64,000 bases of DNA, taken from contig JAPDOI010000380.1 of assembly GCA_029168955.1 (NCBI GenBank), forward strand, positions 362,501 to 426,500. Reading direction: 5' to 3'. The notes under the pieces were generated by a model. That model did no database searches. It saw only the letters and a list, made by a program, of their open reading frames with translations, and was not told the origin of the DNA. The DNA comes from Aplectana chamaeleonis (taxonomy: Eukaryota; Nematoda; Chromadorea; Rhabditida; Cosmocercidae). Numbering within the stretch: the stretch's first letter is position 1; each line of letters opens with the position of its first letter. This document shows, one piece after another, positions 1 to 9,439 of this stretch. The translations under genes and the position numbers were made by a program.

Positions 1-12
1 CGCGATTCGCCC

Positions 13-235
13 TCAGGTTGAAACTGGTAGGATCTCGCAATTGTTCCGTGATAGGCCCAAACTCGACTCCTCGCGGTTCCGCAATGGAGCATCGTGGGAG
101 CATCGATGAACGAATGCGGTACACTCTCGGTTTGAGACTGGCAGAATTTCGCGATCGTTGCGCGATAGCCCCATGCTAGAATGCTCTCGGCCCCTACCAG
201 AAACCGGAGATTCTATCCGTGAACGATCGCGGGGG
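13..235. repeat. Diverged direct repeats, about 114 bp apart
   Basis: The stretch at about 15-63 and that at 128-173 are related (both carry a GAAACTGG/GAGACTGG core followed by TCGCNATCGTT-like sequence and GATAG.CCC), with a third, partly inverted relative at about 184-235. Open frames here are by-products of the repetition. No gene is recognised, and no duplication of flanking DNA is visible. Confidence 0.4.
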
Positions 236-299
236 ATCCTCTCAGAGTATGGAGCGAGCAAAGTTAGGAATCCGAAATATCATTCGACGCAGATTTCAA

Positions 300-1020
300 A
301 AACAACCCTCACCAGGTTAAAGAGTTATAGGCGAAAAACCGGTGTTTCGTAAAATGAAATAGGCTGAAGGATCGAGAATAGTTTTCCAAACTGGAAGCAC
401 AAGTTGACGCAGAATTCTATCTCCAAGCACAAAAAAGTTATGGATGAAAAACCGGCAGTGACACCCACACAATCTTGAAAATGACTTGCATGAATGTTGG
501 GTGACTTTCATTCTTTTTTCGAGGCGCGTACTGGGGGGAGATCGGAGTACGGGGCGGAGTTTATTGCTCCGTCGGCCAATCGACAGACGTCTCTCCACCA
601 CTTAAGACGTGGGTGATTGGTCAACGGAGGGATAAACCCCACCCCCACGTATTCCCATCTCCTCCTGTGCCTCGGGGCGTTTCATCGGTTGTAACCGGTT
701 TTCCCAATGATAGAGGTTCCCCCTTCACCTGCCCAGAGGTGAGGGTTGGTGGAGTACATGGCTCCACCCAACGAAGCTATGGTTGGTGTTATCATTGCCC
801 AGCGGCATGGATAAATGGGAGTGGCCTAGTGCGATTGCCATATGGCTCCCCCTGTTAGAACCGCCCTAGTAGCCTCATCAGACGGTGTGGGGAAAAATTT
901 AGTTCTTGCGTTCGGGAAAATGGAACAATGGAATAATGAAGAGACTGACATCAGTCTTCAAAGGTATGTCGATTTCTTCATACATTGGAGCTGATTTTCA
1001 TATGTTTTATATTCAAATTG
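300..1020. other. Gene-free stretch
   Basis: I see no exon-like sequence or recognised protein. The part at about 600-880 is GC-richer and pyrimidine-rich, like the leader of a mobile element, but no matching partner is present in the window to define it. Confidence 0.3.
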
Positions 1021-1022
1021 GA

Positions 1023-1400
1023 ATAACGTTCGAATATTCACCTCTGCGAATAATCGAATTCGAATATTCACCTTTCCCGAATAGTCGAATTCGAATAATA
1101 TTCGGATATTCACCTTTCCCGAATAGTCGAATTCGAATAATATTCGAATATTCACCTTTCCCGAATAGTCGAATTCGAATAATATTCGAATATTCACCTT
1201 TCCCGAATAGTCGAATTCGAATAATGTTTGAATTTTCACCTTTTGCGAATAGTCGAATTCGAATAATGTTCGAATTTCCACCTTTTGCGAATAGTCGAAT
1301 TCGAATAATGTTCGAATTTTCACCTTTTGCGAATAGTCGAATTCGAATAATGTTCGAATATTCACACTTTTCGAATATTCGAATGTTCGAATAAAAATTC
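1023..1400. repeat. Minisatellite, 42-bp period, about 8 copies
   Basis: The word GTCGAATTCGA recurs at 1084, 1126, 1168, 1210, 1252, 1294 and 1336, giving an exact 42-bp spacing. Each unit also has CACCTTT(CCCG/TGCG)AATA and a TTCGAAT tail. Left copies carry CCCG and right copies TGCG, so the array has two sub-blocks. Because 42 is a multiple of 3, both strands give long open frames with a 14-residue repeat; these are not taken as genes. The sequence is built from TTCGAA/GAATATTC words that also dominate 10640-11170, 12540-12760, 13180-13370 and 41065-41760. Confidence 0.85.
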
Positions 1401-1587
1401 GTTCGAAAAATTCAAATATTTATTCGAACTCGAATATTCGGTCCTCACTCTACTACTAGGAACCGACACCTGAAAACTCCGGCGAACCGACGCACAATGC
1501 GGCGGGCTCGCCGAGCGCCATTTGGGGCCGCCAGGGGTAGGACGGGGCCTTCAGCGGCTAAGTGGGTCCGATGCCTCGAAATTGGGT

Positions 1588-2148
1588 ACTCAGGCAATCG
1601 ACGCATTCAATGCGTGTAGAATATGCATTAAACTCGAAGACGATGCGGATTTGAGCACAGTCAGGGAACGTGCTGGCAACGGAGCACGTGCTCCTATTGT
1701 GCTTGAAAATACAGCACGTGCGCCAACAAACAAAACGTTCAATGCGTGCTTGATACTCAGTCAACTCGATGGCGAAGCGATTTTCTAAAAGGAAAGCAAG
1801 CATAAGACTCACTCTTGAGGCCGGTCTCAAATGGTGGCAGCGTCGCCGGTTCAAATACCCAAGTTTGCGGTACTTGGCTCACCCGGACGCTGTTGACCTC
1901 ATTCAAGCGCTGGCGGTCCCAGATGGTGCTCGGCGAGCTGGCAGAGTCGCATGTCGGTGTGCTGCTAAGATAGCGCTGGACTACCTTCCAGCCGCAATTG
2001 AATTTCGCAGCACGTGCTCCTGTGGTAAAATTTTGCAGCACGTGCTGCTGTTTGGGCACGTGCCCCTGCGATAGAAACTTCCGATGGGTGTGGTCACTCG
2101 AGTTGAATGCATATTCGACACGCATTGAATGCGGCGATTTTCTGAGTA
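1588..2148. repeat. CACGTG-rich inverted-repeat element (MITE-like)
   Basis: The ends are inverted copies: the left end (1589-1640) and the reverse complement of the right end (2097-2148) share a CTCAG start, then CGCATTCAATGCGTGT and GAATATGCATT(A/C)AACTCGA. Both ends abut TA (GGGTA-CTCAG and CTGAG-TAACT), suggesting a TA target. The inside holds several AGCACGTGCTCC words (palindromic E-box CACGTG). The right half (about 1840-2148) is repeated at 6040-6386. A relative of the left half lies at 2571-2760. Confidence 0.6.
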
Positions 2149-2159
2149 ACTAAAGCGAC

Positions 2160-2370
2160 GTCAGTGCAGTCAACAGAGTCCTGCCTCAGGAGTGCGTCGT
2201 ATACTTCCTTGAGACGCCTGCCGCGTAGATAAATTACATGTGGGATAAAATATCACATTTAGGTCACACGCGAGTACTCTATGTCACATGTAGGTCAACT
2301 CGCACCGTGCAACATACTCACTATGTTGAAGGTCACGCGTAACTTAAAGTTGTAAAGATAAGTCGCAGAT
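2160..2370. repeat. Dispersed repeat shared with 40685-41045
   Basis: The sequence beginning GTCCTGCCTCAGGAGTGCGTCG, followed by CTCGCACCGTGCAACA, is found again in the same orientation at 40685-41045, where a pyrimidine/purine-rich block is inserted. The tail (TAAAGATAAGTCGCAGATA) also matches 42150-42185. It is non-coding and its family is unknown. Confidence 0.6.
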
Positions 2371-2570
2371 AACACATTTAGAGTCCGCTCGCCCGCCTCC
2401 CAAGCCTAGGATAAAAATCACTTCGTGGCTGCAGAAGGAGGGGGAGGGCAGGCGGAGGCTGCAGCATCGCGCGCTACACGAGTGATGAGAAGTTTGTTTT
2501 TCTGCAGAGGATATTTGATCTGAGACATATGAACAGCTTGGTTCGAACGGCTGCAATGATTAGAATCGGG

Positions 2571-2760
2571 GACTCAGACAATGGCCGCATTGAATGTGTG
2601 TCGAATATGCATTCAACCCAAAAACAAGGCGTTTTCGAGCAGTCAGGGAACGTGCTACTAGGAGAGCACGTGCTCCTATTGTGTTTGGAATTGCAGCGCA
2701 TGCCACAACAAATAACACGTTCAATGAGTGCATGATACACATTCAACTCGATGACAATAT
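2571..2760. repeat. Second CACGTG-rich MITE copy
   Basis: It carries the same left-end words (GACTCAG, CGCATTGAATG, GAATATGCATTCAAC), the AGAGCACGTGCTCCTATTGTG core and a CGTTCAATG(A/C)GTGC right part, as seen at 1588-1790. It is shorter than the full element and probably internally deleted. Confidence 0.55.
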
Positions 2761-2799
2761 CTGAAAAAGGAGATTATACGAAGCACTCTTGAGAGGGGA

Positions 2800-3467
2800 C
2801 TAACTAGGGGCTGCTTTAAACTTCCCGTGGAGATTTGGAAAACCATGTTGTCGATGCTGTAGGTCTGTGACATTACATATATGACCAGTGCTTGAAATTC
2901 CCTAAATGGCTGCGGGATTCCAAAAAATGGCACTTTCATTGCTTCACAAAAAGGTAAGGGTACCAGGGAATTCTGGGGGTGTTAGGAATTTTTTTTTTAG
3001 ATTCTGCTCAAAACTTTCAACTGGAGGTTATTTAGGGCGCTGAATCCGATTCTGTGGACTATTCCCCGCCAGATTTAGGGTCACTGTGGGTTACGGTAGG
3101 GGGTGCGTATACCGGTCTGTTGGTACCTGCTCGTTGGTGTCCCTGCTTCTACTGAACCCAGCAGACGTTTGAGTGTACACAAGGAACGTTCGAGCGATAT
3201 AGCGTGCACAACTATATCGCGAAAGTATCCCATACATTGCATAAAGGTGTCGCCGTCCGGCACACTAAGGCCTCTGGTCCATAACACCTTAGGATCCGTA
3301 CCTAGGGAGTTCATGGAGTCTTTGGCCACAAGCCAAGCACGGTAGGCATAATGCCTTTTAACTGGCGTTACTTCCCTTAGAATTTCCAAAAACGAAAAAA
3401 GGACCTCAAATTCGTGTTCAGTGTCCCAAATAACATCCAAAGAGAAATTTTGAGGCAAATCTGAGAC
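2800..3467. repeat. Dispersed non-coding repeat block, left part
   Basis: This belongs to a low-complexity dispersed family whose units read like GACCTCAGATTCGTGTTCAG...CCCAAATA...AAATTTTGAG..AAATCTGAGAC. Other blocks are at 5529-6010, 12880-13030, 30455-31140 and 43130-43870. The block is cut at 3467 by the hAT-like element 3468-5528 and resumes at 5529. The stretch at about 3100-3370 does not follow the family pattern and gives an uninterrupted minus-strand frame, which I do not recognise. Confidence 0.6.
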
Positions 3468-5528
3468 CAGGGCTGGGCACACGTCCCGGCGATTTAAAAT
3501 ATGCACCCCCCTTAGCTCGGTAATTTTCAGGCACCCCCTATGGGAAATCGAAATCGACTGTTTTCCGAGAAGTCGAGCACAACAGCCATGATCTTGACTT
3601 CCTTATTTTGATAAACCAGAGTATAAAAAAAGGACTGAATAAAGAAAATTCCGAAAATGTCGACAAAAAAAATAGTGTAATTTTTAAACTTCCAAACAAT
3701 CTTATGAAGAAAATTTTTAATAAGAAGGTAGGTTGTGACAAAAGATAAAACAATTTTTTATTCACTACAATTCAGCAATTACAAACAATAACAGAGCTAC
3801 TTTTATTGCAGTAATTCATGTTTTCTATCGAATGTTTTCATGAACCTAACTATGTGTGAAGGATTAATCCGTGTTTGATCGTTCTGATGGAGAAATTTTC
3901 AGAATTATTTTGTGTTGTGGAACCATTTAGGGATTGAAGAGATGCGTAGGGAGTGGAAAACCCGATTTTTACCCACGTAGAATGCCGCAATCCCTTAGAG
4001 ACTCGGCTCGCCGTGCGATATTGTGTGTGTACGCAGCTACACAGCGCACACGGGAGTGGACGCGCACACAATATTAATAAAAAATGTATTTTATTACAGA
4101 ACGGGGAAGAGGAAACGATTGAAACCGAAGGAAATGAAAGATGATGAAAATAGTCAAATCTGGATGTACCCATTTTAGAAATGTAATGTAAACAAACAAA
4201 GTTGGAGCAGGGGTAAGTATTTAGCCGTGACAAGTTTAATTCAAACGAACCTAGTTGATCAAAAGTAGCATTAAACATGCGAGCAAAGGATAATATTGGA
4301 CAGAGGAGAATCTCGCAAACAGTTTAGCTTCAACAAAATCGTTTTTTAATGTGATTTAAGCACCTTAAATCTCGTCCCGGTTTTACCCCGAAAACCGGGA
4401 CGAGTGTTAAGGTCCTTAAATCACACTGAATATCAAAGCTTCCGTTACTAAAATGTTTGTCAGATTCTCCTCTTTCTCCCAATGCTCTTAGTTCTCATGG
4501 TTAATGCTATTTTTAATCAACAAAGTTCATTTGAATGAACCTTGTCAAGTCCGAAAAATTCACCCTGCTCCAATTTAGTTTATTTACATTAAATTTCTGA
4601 AATGATTACATAGAAAGCATCTCTTCCATTTACTCCACTTTCAACTTTTTTTCTCCTCCCCGTTCTGTAATAAAACATATTTTTAATTATTATCGTGCGC
4701 GCGTTCACTCCAGTGTGCGCTGTGTAGCTGCGGACAAACACCATATCGCACGGCGTATTTAATTTCAATTCTGTAAGTGTTTGTCTTAAAAAGCGGAGAA
4801 GAAGATATGACAAACCCCTCTCTAAGGAATTGCGGCATTCAAGCTGGATAAAATTCGGGTTTTTATGTACAGGGTACTTCTCAAGTAGGAAGATACGATT
4901 ATTTGCTCCTTTCACTGGAACTTGCAGTCTTCAATTTTTACAGTCGGCTCGTCGTAAGTCATTCTCATACACGAAATTCCGTTGGCTAGTTTTTATACTG
5001 ACCGTGATATCTGTATTTTTAGTCTGCCATAATACAGCAGTTCGCTAATCCTTTTCTGAACGTGAACGATAGCACGTCTGAGCGATGTCTTTGTATCTTC
5101 GCTTCTAATCGGTAACCACAAACGTAATCACTGAACGTTACACCAAAGAAACATTACACCACTTCAATCCCTACTTGCTACTAGATAACAGAGTAGTGTT
5201 TATTCCTTCATCAAAACAAACAAACACATTATATATGATCTTTAATTCATAGAGTTGTTGATGAGAAGCTTTGACAGCAACTATGAATTATTGCGAACAC
5301 AAACTGCAAATCTATCAATAATTTTTATTCTGTAAGTGTTTGTCTTAAAAAGCGGAGAAGAAGATATGACGAACCAGAAGGGAATCGTGTATTATTTTGC
5401 TCCTGAAATTCGACAGAACATGCACTTCGTTTCTTTTTTGGTGTCCGGTTTGGGCACCCCCCTTTGCCCTCTCTGCAACGTCCAATATGCACCCCCCTAA
5501 GGTTAACCGGGACGCGTGCCCAGCCCTG
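3468..5528. mobile_element. hAT-like DNA transposon, non-autonomous, with 8-bp TSD
   Basis: The ends are terminal inverted repeats: CAGGGCTGGGCACACGTCCC on the left and the inverse of CAGGGCTGGGCACGCGTCCC on the right (one mismatch). The element is flanked by a perfect 8-bp direct repeat, TCTGAGAC, at 3460-3467 and 5529-5536. CAGGG ends and an 8-bp duplication are the hallmarks of the hAT superfamily. The duplicated word is part of the dispersed repeat it landed in, so the empty site can be inferred. No transposase frame is visible. Most of the interior is a long foldback (3955-4868). Confidence 0.85.
3955..4868. repeat. Long foldback inside the hAT-like element
   Basis: Two arms of about 400 bp face each other around 4385. 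The apex pairs CTCGTCCCGGTTTT with AAAACCGGGACGAG, and the outer ends pair AAAACCCG at 3958 with CGGGTTTTT at 4857. The right arm has an extra piece of about 65 bp (about 4755-4820) whose sequence TGTAAGTGTTTGTCTTAAAA recurs at 5332-5380, suggesting a copied insertion. It would fold into a long hairpin if transcribed. Confidence 0.8.
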
Positions 5529-6030
5529 TCTGAGACTTTGACCGAGCTACAGTATGCACACCCTTACAAACCGTAATCCACGGGAAATCGATAAACCGAT
5601 CACATATTTGTGTTAGGCAGCCCAAATAACCCCCACGAGGGAGTTTTGAGACGATTCGATAGTAACATTCTCGAAATCGTCAAAAGTCGCGTTTTGCCAG
5701 CAAAATTTCCCCCATTTTAAAGCAAATTAAACGGAATTTTCCAAATATTGACAAATGAGCCTCAGATTCGTAATCAGCACCGAAAACGACCTATAGAAAC
5801 AAGTTTTCAGTCCAATCCGGAATAATTTTTTGAACATCCTTAAAATTGCTATTCGTGAACCCCATTTATCTACGCAAAACTATGAAGAAGCCCATTTTTG
5901 GAAATTTCCTGTTAATCTCTGAGCCATTCAGGGGATTCGGAAAACGGATTATCAATGGTCTGCCCCATACCTACAACTATCAACACATATTTTTATAAAA
6001 GCCCACGGAAAATGTATCTAAGGTAAGCTC
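5529..6030. repeat. Dispersed non-coding repeat block, right part
   Basis: This continues the block broken by the hAT-like element, with TCTGAGACTTTGACCGAGCTAC and later units of the CCTCAGATTCGTAATCAGC type. No gene is visible. Confidence 0.6.
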
Positions 6031-6039
6031 AAGTAAGAG

Positions 6040-6386
6040 GTAGGCAGCGTCGCCGGTTCAATTACCCAAGTCTGCGGTACTTGACCCGTCCGGGCGCTGG
6101 AGGCCTCGCCCAACCGCTGGCGGCCCCAGACGGTGCTCGTCGAGCTGTCCGCGATGCACGTCGGTGTGCCAGCGGCGTCGGTATGCTGTTACGATAGCGC
6201 TGGACTACCTTGAAGCACGTGCTCCTGCAATTTAATTGCAGCACGTCCTCCTGCGATGAAATTTCGATGGACGTGCTGCCGTTTAGGGGCACGTTCAACT
6301 GCGATAGGGCCTTTCGATGTGTGTGAAAACTCGAGTTGAATGCATATTCGACACGCACTCAATGCGGCGATTTTCTGAGCAAGTAG
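6040..6386. repeat. Third CACGTG-type repeat copy (right half)
   Basis: It matches 1840-2148 in order and orientation: GGCAGCGTCGCCGGTTCAA, the GGCGGTCCCAGATGGTGCTCG-like block, GATAGCGCTGGACTACCTT, the AGCACGTGCTCCTG word and the CGAGTTGAATGCATATTCG end, finishing in TTTTCTGAG. The CACGTG words are partly decayed here. Confidence 0.65.
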
Positions 6387-6389
6387 CCC

Positions 6390-7070
6390 AGAGCGACAGA
6401 GATTGCACGCCGAGTGCATAAAGACCTCTACATTCCAAAAAAGTGACTTGAATCTCGGGAGAGGGCAAGATTCCTTAGAAGCGCGAATTTTTTCTTGAGA
6501 ACAGTTACCAATAGTTCCATAATTCGGGTGCAAAACTAGTCGGGATGGGGGGCACTCGAAAAAAAAATGATTCATCCATGGAAATGAAAATTCGTGCTGA
6601 TATCAAGTGAACTCCAAATACCGGGCGGTACCGATTGCCACAAGGGTATGAAATGATGATATCAGTTGCATTTCTATATCAGACCGACCGACTCAAACTC
6701 TCGAATGAAAGTTGAAGAGCATTGCATGGCTTTGTGGCAATCGGTATCGCACGGTATTTTAGACTAGTCTGACATCATATACATGATAGCGTTATCAGTG
6801 ATTGTTTTCATCGAAACTTCAAGGAAATACTTCGATTTCTAAAAGCGGTATCATCCATTCTTCAACTGAATCCTGAATAGCCCCCCACCGACTAGATCTG
6901 CACCATAATTTGAAGCACAATCTGAAGTTCCGTCAGTTTAATATGCAGAAAGCCAACTAATTACTCTGTTTTCACCCAAGGCTAACGAAATAATGTATCG
7001 AAATACATAATAAGTTGCAGCTTTGATGTATTAAAAACTATTCCTTACAAAGCTTGAACTACTCGAAACC
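6390..7070. other. Gene-free stretch downstream of the LUC7-like exon
   Basis: This would be intron if the exon at 7074-7169 belongs to an intact gene. I looked on the minus strand for the next LUC7 exon (DxxVCKxFL-like) and did not find it. A weak inverted pair (CGGGCGGTACCGATTGCCACA at 6620 and its inverse near 6730) is present. Confidence 0.35.
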
Positions 7071-7073
7071 CAC

Positions 7074-7169
7074 ATCAAATGTCACTGTGGTGTCTTTTCC
7101 TAACTCGACGTTCCGCTTCGGTCCCATCAGCTCGTCGAGCATCGCCGCCATAGCGTTGCGTGCTGACAT
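7074..7169 (-). CDS. First coding exon of a LUC7-like protein (fragment)
   Basis: The exon reads MSARNAMAAMLDELMG followed by PKRNVELGKDTTVTFD, then a GTGGGTTTC donor at 7073. LUC7 proteins, components of U1 snRNP that help choose 5' splice sites, begin with a very similar short segment (…AMLDxLMGxxRN…) just before the first zinc-finger residues (DxxVCKxFL). The ATG at 7169 lies 29 bp downstream of a CTTTGCAG acceptor (exon edge 7198), fitting a spliced 5' leader. The exon is 32 codons with no frame break. The zinc fingers and the rest of the protein are not in the window; they may lie beyond its left edge, or this may be an orphan exon. The recognition rests on this short segment only. Confidence 0.55.
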
Positions 7170-7210
7170 GGCTAATGAGTTGTAAATCGAATCAAGATCT
7201 GCAAAGTTAG
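7170..7210 (-). promoter_or_regulatory. Splice acceptor before the LUC7-like start codon
   Basis: On the minus strand AACTTTGCAG ends at 7199, followed by a 29-bp untranslated leader and the ATG at 7169. It may be a trans-splice site or the end of an upstream intron; the sequence cannot tell which. Confidence 0.35.
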
Positions 7211-7704
7211 CGGTTTAAATGAGAGTAGGAACTGATAAACAGGAAAAAATAACGAAGAGAAACGGAAAGAGCAAATTAAAAAAACCAGAACAAAACTACA
7301 GAAAACTTTGTGTCAGACGCGCGCGTCGGCGCGCCGTCGCCATTTTAGAGCACGAAATTCTTGACGAGAATTTAGAAGGGTTTTACGAATGAATGAAAAC
7401 TTCCCCTGTACGTTTTCGTGCAGCTTGCTGTTTTTGCAGATTTGATGTGTTAGACTCTGCAAAAATTTCGAGTTACATTTAGCTTTTGTTCCTCGCTAAA
7501 TCGTTCATGATAACAGGCTTCAGGGGTTAAGTGGGGTACTGAACACGAATACGAAATCCGCTATCGACTTTTCTTGAACTAAAGCAGGTCCTCTGTTTCT
7601 AGACGTTGACAAAATTGAACTTTTTGGCCGTTTTCCATTTATAAGCCGTGCATAGAGTGGAGTTCAAGACTCAGAATGGTTTCTTTTCGTTTCCCTCCTC
7701 TGAG

Positions 7705-7800
7705 AAAATTTGCATCGCTATGGCATCGTAATAGCCCACATGTGGGTTATTACGATGCCACATGTGGTTTATTTCGATGCCGCAAGTGGGTTATTCCAAT
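7705..7800. repeat. Short palindromic repeat next to the hAT element
   Basis: GGCATCGTAATAGCCCACA is followed at once by its inverse (TGTGGGTTATTACGATGCC), then by two diverged copies of the second half. Similar CATAGCGATGCCA words recur at 10300-10420. Confidence 0.5.
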
Positions 7801-7812
7801 GGTTCCCACCAG

Positions 7813-7950
7813 GGGTGCGTTCCAAGAATATCCCCATGGCCGGACGCGTCCATGAAAGCATCTTAGTTTGCATCCATGGAAGGCGAATTTGTCCATAAGA
7901 AGGTTGTTTGTCCTCCCACAGCGTTGTGGGAACGTTCTTGGAACGTACCC
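7813..7950. mobile_element. MITE with GGGTGCGTTCCAAG ends and 3-bp CAG TSD, copy 1
   Basis: The ends GGGTGCGTTCCAAGAA and TTCTTGGAACGTACCC are inverted repeats, flanked by CAG at 7810-7812 and 7951-7953. The insertion lies between base 3 and base 4 of the hAT terminus, which proves that CAG is the duplicated target. Confidence 0.75.
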
Positions 7951-8308
7951 CAGGGCTGTGCGTTATAGCGTTAACGTGTTAACGCATTAACAGGTTAACG
8001 CGGTTTATTTTAGTAAATTAGCAATTAACGTTCAAGCAAAAACTCCTAAAATCACGTTAATTTGAGTTCGTTAATTGCAGTGGAATCATGGCACTGATTG
8101 ATCTGCTTCAAGGGCAGATTTAAAAACTGAGGCCGTGCACGTCGTGTCGGCTTGTGGACTTGGAATTTTCGCTTGTTGTGAAATGCATCGCCGACCTTAA
8201 TGTTTCCCATTCCATTGTTTAAATATTTTAGTTATTTTTGCTCAATATCGAAGAATCCGACTTAGTGTTCCGAAAAGGAAATTTGAGGCCTAATCTACCT
8301 CTCTACAG

Positions 8309-8476
8309 GGGTTCGTTCCAAGACCGTTCCCACGGTGCTGTGGGAGGAAAAGCGACTTCACCATGGACAAATCTGCTTTCCATGGATGCGAATTATAACT
8401 GAAAATTGCTCCCACGTGGCCGTGGCTACGATTCCATGGACGCGTTTTGCCATGGGAATGTTCTGGAAACGCACCC
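8309..8476. mobile_element. CAG-duplicating MITE, copy 2
   Basis: It has GGGTTCGTTCCAAG and CTGGAAACGCACCC ends, with CAG on both sides (8306-8308 and 8477-8479). The inside is a weak hairpin with CCATGGA words. It is nested in the hAT-like element 7810-9230. Confidence 0.7.
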
Positions 8477-8519
8477 CAGTTGAGTAAGCTATGAAATGAG
8501 GGTAGGTAGCGCGGAGGTT

Positions 8520-9030
8520 GAAGGCCACTCACAATCACTCACAGGCACACGCTCTTAATGGAGTGCACCACGCGGCGAACACTCCTTATGAGAAGCTACT
8601 TAGTTTCTACCACGTGTACGTACGCGACGCACACCATTTCTCACGACGCCCTTCTGACGCTATCTGAGCGCTGACCCACGTTCCACGACATCCTGCCGTT
8701 GCCATCCAAAGCCCTGCCCACTTTCCATGACGCGCTGCTGACGTCATCTGCAGCCCTACCAACTTTCCATTACATCATCTGAAGCCCTACCTACTTTCCA
8801 TGACATCATCTGAGGGCCTATCCATTTTCCACAAAGTCCTGGCCGCGTCACCTGAAGCCCACCCATATTCCACGACGTCACGATGACGTCATATGGAGCC
8901 CCACACACTGTTTACGACGTCTTGACGACGTTATCTGAAGCCCTAAATACTTCCCACAAGGCCGTGCCTACGGCTCCTGGTGCCTTGCTTGCTGTCCACG
9001 ACGTCTTGCCCACGTCATTAGAAGGTCTAT
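8520..9030. repeat. Decayed satellite array, type TGACGTCATCTGAAGCCC
   Basis: Irregular units of about 40 bp read GACGTCATCTGAAGCCC-TACC(T/C)ACTTTCCATGACGTC with many changes. They are recognisably related to the compact satellite at 21329-27799 and to the right half of the array at 53565-53900. Confidence 0.6.
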
Positions 9031-9289
9031 TTTTCCCTGGGGCTTCTGGTGATTTAAACATTTTCCTTGTAGTCAAGTAAAGTTAAGAAATTTTTTTAAC
9101 AAAGTGCAAAATTAACGTGTTCACGCATTAACGGGTTAGCGCGTTTTTTTTTCTCAAAATTAACGATTTCAAAAATTAACGATTAACGCTTAACGAAAAA
9201 AAAATTATTTTTCATTGAAGCACACCCCTGGTTCCCACCACGATCTCCGTGTTCGGGACCACCACAAGACGTTGAAGCTAAGACTTTTA

Positions 9290-9425
9290 GGCCTCTTCCA
9301 GAGTGCGGTCGCTGATCGCCGCGATGACATGTTTTGAGTGCAGATCGACGTGCGACGCAATCTCGATCGATGTTCATGTTTATTATCCCATCGCGTCGCT
9401 CGGCGATCGAACTCTGAAACAGGCC
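9290..9425. mobile_element. Harbinger-like MITE, 136 bp, copy 1 (TTA TSD)
   Basis: Ends GGCCTCTTCCAGAGTGCG and GAACTCTGAAACAGGCC are inverted repeats; TTA flanks both sides (9287-9289, 9426-9428). It is in reverse orientation relative to the other copies. The inside is GC-rich with GATCGACGTGCGACGCAA and its inverse-like partners. Confidence 0.75.
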
Positions 9426-9439
9426 TTACAGGCGTCACC

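Larger units (their letters stand above)
7810..9230. mobile_element. hAT-like element carrying two nested MITEs; TSD GTTCCCAC
   Basis: The left end is CAG at 7810-7812, continuing after a nested insertion at 7951 as CAGGGCTGTGCG. The right end is GCACACCCCTG at 9220-9230. The 8-bp word GTTCCCAC flanks the whole at 7802-7809 and 9231-9238. The subterminal DNA on both sides is rich in TTAACG words (7960-8060, 9115-9195), as expected for transposase-binding repeats. Two copies of a CAG-duplicating MITE sit inside it, one exactly in its terminus. The interior 8520-9030 is a decayed array of the TGACGTCATCTGAAGCCC satellite. No transposase frame is visible. Confidence 0.8.

Noticed and set aside
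958..1394. Overlapping plus and minus frames with repeated IRIIFEYSPFPNSR-like segments
   Set aside because: Same artefact: a 42-bp minisatellite read on both strands. There is no start context, splice signal or known protein.
3081..3506. 141-codon minus-strand frame
   Set aside because: It runs through the dispersed non-coding repeat and into the hAT terminus, so its length is not from one gene. The middle part looks somewhat protein-like but matches nothing I know.
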